Assembly (NCBI GenBank): GCA_958422185.1
Contig: CATZNW010000001.1
Span: forward strand, 72,310 to 136,309
DNA length: 64,000 nucleotides
Reading direction: 5' to 3'
Source: an uncultured Clostridium sp.
Lineage (GTDB): Bacteria; Bacillota; Clostridia; Oscillospirales; Acutalibacteraceae
A model generated the notes under the pieces. That model had not been told where the DNA came from and did no database searches. It saw only the letters and a program-made list of their open reading frames with translations. A program made the translations under genes and the position numbers. This document shows positions 61,965 through 64,000 of this stretch, piece by piece; the first letter of the stretch is position 1; every line of letters begins with the position of its first letter.

Positions 61965-63749
61965 TCATTTATAAAGAGGGCCGTATGCGGCACAGGCTCG
62001 ATAATCGGCAGACTGCAGATCCTGAGTGCCGAAGCCGCTCCAGGAATGCGGACGGAAAATACGCGCGGGATCAACATTGTGCATATTCACCGGGATCCTG
62101 AGCATGGAGGCAAGCGTTATCAGATCTGCACCTACATGGCCGTAGACCGTTACGCCGTGATTCGCGCCCCAGTTTGCCATAACACTGTAAACGTCCTTAA
62201 ACGCGCCCTCACCCGTGATATTAGGAACAAACCATGTGGTAGGCCAGGACGGATCCGTTCTTTTATCTATAACATGATGTATCTCATCCGGCAGATCTAC
62301 CGTATATCCCTCGGCAAGCTGAAGTACCGGGCCTACGCCGTCCACGATATTGACTCTGAGCATGGTTACGGGCATCTGCGCTCTGCACCTAAAATGGCTG
62401 GAGAAACCGCCGCCGCGGAAGTATTCATAATTTGCCCTGCACCAGTCGGTTGCGTCAAGGCACGCCTTAATATCATCATTCGTGATCTGCCAGAACGGCT
62501 TCATACAGTTTTCGCCCTTATCGTTTTTGCAGGCTCCGCAGCCGTCCAGTGCGGTGGCTCCTGAATTGATAAGATGAATAAACCCGTTTGCGGCAAGGCC
62601 GTCCGGTCTTACGCCCGTTACCCTTTCACATGCGTCCGGGCTCCAGTAAGTTCTGACATCGTGAAAACAGGGAGCACTGTTTGCGATAAATGAACCCAGC
62701 ATCATGGCAACGCCGTTTAAAGTATCGTTTTCAGTTGCAAACGGAGTGGGCATTTTGGGCCCGTTCCAGTCAAAAGAAGAAGCCATTATCGCCTCCGTAA
62801 AATCGGCGTTGGGGAGCCAGTCCGTCCAGTTCCGCTGGCCCTGGAAGCCTGCGGCAACGGCGTTTTTGCCAAGCGCCTCTTCATGCCAGCCCATATCGTC
62901 CAGTTTTTCATTGCCGTAAAGAATATCGCGGACAACAAGAGTCATCTTTGTAATGAATTCCCAGTCCTTATCCGGATCCACGACCTTTGAGCGCCTTATG
63001 ATCTCCGGCAGGTCTTTGCCGGCGTTAAGATCAAATCCCTCTTTGCAGTTTTCACCGATCCATTTTATTGCCGTTTCATATTCATCATGGTCATAGATCT
63101 CAAGCGTGATACGGCGCAGGATCTCCGTCATATCCACCCATTCGGCGCGTATGCCAAGATATTTCTGAAACATATCCGCGTTACAGTAGCTTCCGGCTAT
63201 GCCCATCGCTACGCCGCCGAGATTCACATACGCCTTGTTTTTCATCCAGCCTACCGTTACGGCAGCCTTGGCAAATCTTAAGATCTTTTCTGCAACGTCA
63301 TCCGGTATCTCGGTATCGGTAATATCCTGCACATCATGGCCGTAGATAGAAAACGCGGGCATGCCCCTTTGCGCATACGCCGCCATGACCGCGGCAAGGT
63401 AAACCGCACCGGGACGCTCTGTGCCGTTAAAACCCCATACCGCCTTAATCGTATTCGGGTTCATATCAAACGTTTCCGATCCGTAGCACCAACAGGGCGT
63501 TACGGAAAGCGTTGCAACAACATTTTCAGTTTCAAACTGACGCGCACAGGCCGCAGCTTCCGCTCCGCCGCCTATAGTTGTATGGCTGATAATGCACTGA
63601 ACCGGCTCTCCATCGGGATAACGCAGTCTGCTCCCGATCAGTTTTGCGGCCGCTTTTGCCATGCTCATCGTCTGTTTTTCAAGACCTTCTCGCACACCGC
63701 CCCATCTGCCGTCAATTACAGGGCGGATACCGATTTTGGGATAGTTCAT
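61965..63749 (-). CDS. fucI: L-fucose isomerase
   Basis: 594 residues, full length. Start YPKIGIRPVIDGRWGGVRE, then HTTIGGGAEAAACARQF, PCWCYGSETFDMNP and VWGFNGTERPGAVYLAA; the metal-site Glu is in FATENDTLNGVA and the Asp/His region further on (RGGGFSSHFRC, HNVDPARIFRPHSWSGFG). Converts L-fucose to L-fuculose, also D-arabinose. Followed upstream on the same strand by a sugar kinase, presumably the next step. GAGGTAAAG before ATG. Confidence 0.97.
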   Translation of the reverse strand: MNYPKIGIRPVIDGRWGGVREGLEKQTMSMAKAAAKLIGSRLRYPDGEPVQCIISHTTIGGGAEAAACARQFETENVVATLSVTPCWCYGSETFDMNPNTIKAVWGFNGTERPGAVYLAAVMAAYAQRGMPAFSIYGHDVQDITDTEIPDDVAEKILRFAKAAVTVGWMKNKAYVNLGGVAMGIAGSYCNADMFQKYLGIRAEWVDMTEILRRITLEIYDHDEYETAIKWIGENCKEGFDLNAGKDLPEIIRRSKVVDPDKDWEFITKMTLVVRDILYGNEKLDDMGWHEEALGKNAVAAGFQGQRNWTDWLPNADFTEAIMASSFDWNGPKMPTPFATENDTLNGVAMMLGSFIANSAPCFHDVRTYWSPDACERVTGVRPDGLAANGFIHLINSGATALDGCGACKNDKGENCMKPFWQITNDDIKACLDATDWCRANYEYFRGGGFSSHFRCRAQMPVTMLRVNIVDGVGPVLQLAEGYTVDLPDEIHHVIDKRTDPSWPTTWFVPNITGEGAFKDVYSVMANWGANHGVTVYGHVGADLITLASMLRIPVNMHNVDPARIFRPHSWSGFGTQDLQSADYRACAAYGPLYK

Positions 63750-63760
63750 AAATCTTTACC

Positions 63761-64000
63761 TCACTTTATTTTATTTAATAATTTTAAATACCTTTTATAT
63801 TCAGAGTTCCATTGCTCTGCTTTTTCCGGCAGATAAAATTTCAGTTCTTCGCGTTGCCTTATGATTTTTCTGCCGTCGTCTATATTTTTGATATCACCCA
63901 GCGCAACAAGCTGAAGCAGTATATTGCCTAAAGCGGTTGCTTCGGCAGGCCCTGCCGCAACCTGTATGCCTGTACTGCTTGCAGTCATTTTACAAAGGAA
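63761..64000 (-). CDS. FGGY family sugar kinase, C-terminal part (cut by window end)
   Basis: Open through the right edge; 79 residues visible, including FLCKMTASSTGIQVAAGPAE and ATALGNILLQLVALG, the substrate-side end of rhamnulokinase/fuculokinase-type FGGY enzymes. The rest is a helical tail. It lies just before fucI, so phosphorylation of L-fuculose is the best guess, rhamnulokinase the alternative. The catalytic half is outside the window. Confidence 0.85.
   Translation of the reverse strand, partial: FLCKMTASSTGIQVAAGPAEATALGNILLQLVALGDIKNIDDGRKIIRQREELKFYLPEKAEQWNSEYKRYLKLLNKIK

Noticed and set aside
1..64000. Mobile elements, tRNA or rRNA genes, toxin-antitoxin pairs
   Set aside because: No transposase, integrase, terminal repeats or structural RNA signatures were found on either strand.

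Overview
The window reads as a chromosomal segment of an anaerobic, low-to-mid GC Firmicute, most likely an uncultured gut member of the Clostridia (Oscillospirales-like). The evidence is strong AGGAGG-type ribosome sites, the hrcA-grpE-dnaK-dnaJ gene order behind a perfect CIRCE element, lipoprotein signal peptides, a rubrerythrin, a GlgC/GlgD pair for glycogen, a circularly permuted clostridial-type PstS, and host-glycan (fucose) genes. No respiratory genes, tRNA, rRNA, insertion sequence, integrase or CRISPR array was seen. Genus-level placement is not possible from this sequence alone.

Layout. 1-4256: glycogen synthesis operon (glgB end, glgC, glgD, glgA). 4330-5920: HxlR regulator divergent from two flavodoxin-fold proteins. 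5992-12402: tex, corA, rubrerythrin and a degenerate P-type-ATPase-like membrane protein with a long charged N-terminus. 12419-16419: rlmB, a GH18-like lipoprotein, a dGTPase and radC, all on the minus strand. 16840-19174: NSS-family Na+ symporter, then a DUF3793 plus heavy-metal-domain pair behind two iron-box-like palindromes. 19547-28786: a carbohydrate locus with a GH29 alpha-L-fucosidase, a large putative glycoside hydrolase, an AraC regulator and an mglBAC-type sugar ABC transporter followed by a 48-residue membrane peptide. 28866-34572: small hypothetical genes, a truncated MreB-like protein, a DUF3048 lipid-anchored or membrane protein, a metallophosphoesterase, GtrA and DUF5662. 34671-39536: pstSCAB phosphate transporter and UDP-glucose dehydrogenase. 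39624-44344: the heat-shock operon. 44543-48618: CHAP-domain cell-wall enzyme with WalR-like boxes upstream, two overlapping small genes, an orphan polysaccharide ABC permease, aroE-aroK and acpP. 48848-52744: glycerol kinase, an Ldh2-family dehydrogenase and malic enzyme. 52827-57632: Spx/ArsC-like protein, hemW, an XRE regulator divergent from a membrane coiled-coil protein, and typA. 57920-64000: a DUF4091/GH123-like hydrolase, a lipoprotein, a membrane metallophosphoesterase, L-fucose isomerase and the end of an FGGY sugar kinase.

How it fits together. The fucosidase at 19547, the sugar importer at 24816-28633 and the fucose isomerase plus kinase at the right edge suggest growth on fucosylated host or plant glycans, with surplus hexose stored as glycogen by the first operon. 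The other blocks are housekeeping (chaperones, shikimate pathway, fatty-acid carrier, phosphate uptake) with several regulatory sites that can be read directly: CIRCE, DtxR-like boxes, WalR-like boxes, an HxlR-type palindrome and inverted repeats around the XRE promoter. The most unusual items are the catalytically dead P-type ATPase, the single-domain MreB relative, the iron-box/long-leader arrangement before DUF3793, and the XRE/coiled-coil module. None of these is proven to be a new system.
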